Shown here: piece after piece, positions 46,385 to 48,205 of the stretch
How the letters are laid out: every line of letters starts with the position of its first letter
How positions within the stretch are numbered: position 1 is the stretch's first letter
Translations under genes and position numbers: made by a program
Assembly (NCBI RefSeq): GCF_017115165.1
Contig: NZ_JABXKF010000046.1
Location: 1-48,205, forward strand
Source of the DNA: Nostoc sp. LPT
GTDB taxonomy: Bacteria; Cyanobacteriota; Cyanobacteriia; Cyanobacteriales; Nostocaceae
DNA length: 48,205 bases
Direction: 5' to 3'
The notes under the pieces: generated by a model
Seen by the model: only the letters and a program-made list of their open reading frames with translations
The model's database searches: none
Told to the model about the DNA's origin: nothing

Positions 46385-46630
46385 ATGCCAGCCATTGTTA
46401 AATTACAACTATCCTTAGAAACTTTAGCAGAAGCAATATCTTCTCTTGATTTAACAGAAAAACGTCAACTTCAAGAGCTAATTGAGCAGCAAATTTTTGA
46501 AGCCGAAGAAGCGTTGTACGAAGACGATGCAGAAACACTGGCAGAAATTGAAGCAGTTCGCGCTGAGTATAAAGATGGTGAGTCAGTTACTATAGATGAA
46601 TATCTTGCTAACCGCTCAGAGCAGAGATAA
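46385..46630 (+). CDS. RelB-like antitoxin
   Basis: The protein has 81 residues from the ATG at 46385, four bases after AGGAG; an upstream in-frame ATG at 46355 lacks this site. It is acidic and helical (LSLETLAEAISSLDLTEKRQ, EEALYEDDAETLAEIEAVRA). The tail GESVTIDEYLANR is common in cyanobacterial partners of RelE-type toxins. Its stop overlaps the toxin start (TAATG). Confidence 0.8.
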   Translation: MPAIVKLQLSLETLAEAISSLDLTEKRQLQELIEQQIFEAEEALYEDDAETLAEIEAVRAEYKDGESVTIDEYLANRSEQR

Positions 46631-46893
46631 TGAGTTATGCGATCGTTATTTCAAAGTCGGTACAAAAGCAAATCGATAACTTACCAAATGATATTGCTCT
46701 GCGTGTTATTGAGAAAATCCAATATCTTGCTTCGGAACCACGTCCCGATGGAATTGTCAAGTTAAAAGGTTCTGATAACGAATATCGTATTCGGATAGGT
46801 GATTATAGAGTTCGTTATGAAATTGATGATGAAAGTCAACTCATACAAATTTTGCAGTGCAAGCATCGAAAAGATGTTTATAGAAAAAGTTAG
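46630..46893 (+). CDS. RelE/ParE-family toxin
   Basis: The 87-residue basic protein has the RelE fold pattern: SKSVQKQIDNLPNDIALRVI, LKGSDNEYRIRIGDYRVRYE and CKHRKDVYRKS. RelE-type toxins cleave mRNA in the ribosome. Start overlaps the antitoxin stop by one base (TAATG), so synthesis is coupled. All expected C-terminal basic residues (Arg, His, Lys, Tyr) are present, suggesting activity. Confidence 0.92.
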   Translation: MSYAIVISKSVQKQIDNLPNDIALRVIEKIQYLASEPRPDGIVKLKGSDNEYRIRIGDYRVRYEIDDESQLIQILQCKHRKDVYRKS

Positions 46894-47236
46894 TTTTGAG
46901 ATGCTCAACGTCAACGCGATCGCCTAATATTTTGTAGGAAAGACCAATATAGGCGATCGCTCATCGACAGTCTAGACAATTTCTGGTGATGATTTCATGA
47001 CTAATTGTGATCGCCACCTCATGGACACCAGAGAGAGTTTGTAAATTCGATACCTGGTATTCAGCGCTGTTGTTAAAGAATTGGGTTGAGTAGCTGTAAA
47101 AGGCGATCGCACTTTGCTTAAAACTATAGATCCTGCATCCCCTTATACCAATTGACCAAAATCAGGCTACAGATGTAAGTTAAATCTAACTCTCTTAAAT
47201 TACGAATTAGGTTGCCGAGCGGAGCCGAGGTACAAA
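46894..47236. other. Intergenic region with HIP1 sites
   Basis: GCGATCGC occurs at about 46916, 46954 and 47103. AGGAAAGACCAATATAGGCG (46935) resembles AAGAAAGACTGATATAGGCG at 45452, so a dispersed repeat is present. No gene was seen. Confidence 0.45.
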
Positions 47237-48205
47237 TTATTTCCACCATCGCGCCACATCCTGAATCGCCCTGACAAGTTCTACTGTTGCTGCTTCGCCA
47301 CCTAATGCAAAGATAACTGGAAACAATGCTTTGATATCTTGCAGCAAATCACGGCGAGTGCGAAGGGATAGCTCATGAAGTGTATCTTGCAAAAGGGGGA
47401 AAAGTTTTGTAGATTGCATTTGTGACAAACTGTCAGTTAAGTCACTCAAGGCATAGGCACGATAACGCTCATGCTGAATCGCCCTGGCAGCAGCAAGGGC
47501 TTCTGGCAACAACTCTGGTGGCAGTTTGTCAGCTAAAGCACTCAAGGCATAGGCACGATTTGACTCAGACTGAATCGCCCTGGCAGCAGCAAGGGCTTCT
47601 GGCAACAACTCTGGTGGCAGTTTGTCAGCTAAAGCACTCAAGGCATAGGCACGATTTGACTCAGACTGAATCGCCCTGGCAGCAGCAAGGGCTTCTGGCA
47701 ACAACTCTGGTGGCAGTTTGTCAGCTAAAGCACTCAAGGCATCAGCACGATTTGACTCAGACTGAATCGCCCTGGCAGCAGCAAGGACTTCTGGCAACAA
47801 CTCTGGTGGCAGTTTGTCAGCTAAGGCACTCAAGGCATCAGCACGATTTGACTCAGACTGAATCGCCCTGGCAGCAGCAAGGGCTTCTGGCAATATATCT
47901 GGCAGTTTGTCAGCTAAAGCACTCAAGGCTTTGGCACGAGGATACTCATCCTGAATTGCCCTGGCAGCAGCAAGGGCTTCTGGCAACAACTCTGGTGGCA
48001 GTTTGTCAGCTAAAGCACTCAAGGCATCAGCACGATTTGACTCAGACTGAATCGCCCTGGCAGCAGCAAGGACTTCTGGCAACAACTCTGGTGGCAGTTT
48101 GTCAGCTAAGGCACTCAAGGCTTTGGCACGAGGATACTCAGACTGAATCACCCTGGCAGCAGCAAGGGCTTCTGGCAACAACTCTGGTGGCAGTTTGTCA
48201 GCTAA
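47237..48205 (-). CDS. C-terminal part of a protein with 32-residue tandem repeats (partial)
   Basis: The frame is open to the window edge, so the N-terminus lies outside. At least eight units of 32 residues (LPEALAAARAIQ, SNRADALSALADKLPPEL) are present, encoded by 96-bp near-identical DNA. Unit 4 is preceded by a two-codon loss (KLPDILPE). The repeats look like helical hairpins of TPR/HEAT style. The tail (LSLRTRRDLLQDIKALFPVI, FALGGEAATVELVRAIQDVA, RWWK) resembles the ends of cyanobacterial STAND-type proteins with N-terminal NACHT/NB-ARC or other effector domains. That link is inferred; the upstream domain must be read to decide. Confidence 0.75.
   Translation of the reverse strand, partial: LADKLPPELLPEALAAARVIQSEYPRAKALSALADKLPPELLPEVLAAARAIQSESNRADALSALADKLPPELLPEALAAARAIQDEYPRAKALSALADKLPDILPEALAAARAIQSESNRADALSALADKLPPELLPEVLAAARAIQSESNRADALSALADKLPPELLPEALAAARAIQSESNRAYALSALADKLPPELLPEALAAARAIQSESNRAYALSALADKLPPELLPEALAAARAIQHERYRAYALSDLTDSLSQMQSTKLFPLLQDTLHELSLRTRRDLLQDIKALFPVIFALGGEAATVELVRAIQDVARWWK
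47412..48205 (-). repeat. 96-bp tandem repeat, at least eight units
   Basis: The word CTGAATCGCCCTGGCAGCAG recurs every 96 bp (e.g. 47474 and 47570), with one unit 6 bp shorter near 47893. Units 6 and 7 (about 47535-47730) look identical. Copy number is likely to vary between strains. Confidence 0.9.

Overview
The window is chromosomal DNA from a filamentous, Nostoc-like cyanobacterium. The photosystem II gene psbI places it among oxygenic phototrophs. The octamer GCGATCGC (HIP1) recurs throughout, and there are many heptanucleotide tandem repeats, hairpin repeats and GAF/PAS-rich sensor kinases, all typical of Nostocales. Genes lie on both strands and no RNA gene was recognised.

Layout. (1) 1-8.6 kb, envelope and photosynthesis: a hexapeptide acyltransferase, psbI with a strong terminator, an LptD-like outer-membrane protein, a small beta-barrel protein and the lipid II flippase murJ. 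(2) 9.0-12.1 kb: a four-GAF histidine kinase split by a 16-bp tandem duplication; one GAF carries both cysteines of a DXCF cyanobacteriochrome. (3) 12.3-18.6 kb: a membrane protein, a lumenal or periplasmic pentapeptide protein, an LCP ligase diverging from a mannose-1-phosphate guanylyltransferase, then YidD and an ABC1/UbiB kinase. (4) 19.0-24.8 kb: a 1926-residue hybrid kinase with a degenerate N-terminal receiver and a short-repeat insertion in its ATPase domain. (5) 24.8-26.1 kb: a gene-free stretch with a hairpin cluster and a MITE. (6) 26.1-29.0 kb: a small unknown gene, then gamma-glutamyltransferase and phytochelatin synthase transcribed divergently; both act on glutathione. (7) 29.0-36.3 kb: two tandem RTX calcium-binding genes made by a roughly 3-kb duplication that also copied the first 26 codons of the downstream Uma2-type gene.

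(8) 36.4-44.6 kb: nine genes on the minus strand. A BMP-family (nucleoside-type) ABC transporter comes first and an osmoprotectant-type ABC transporter last. A zeta-toxin-like kinase and a small partner sit between the BMP ATPase and its permeases, and a MITE-like element separates the binding protein from the ATPase. (9) 44.7-48.2 kb, accessory: a coiled-coil protein, a 21-bp tandem repeat, a Phd/VapC pair whose toxin has ATA where ATG is expected, a RelB/RelE-type pair, and the C-terminal end of a large protein built of 32-residue repeats that runs off the window.

The most informative observations are the frameshifting 16-bp duplication in a probable photoreceptor kinase, the DXCF GAF domain, the RTX duplication with its truncated Uma2 scar, the toxin pair inside a transporter operon, the start-less VapC, and the RNA-like hairpin cluster near 25.2 kb. 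All family calls come from reading motifs, without database searches.
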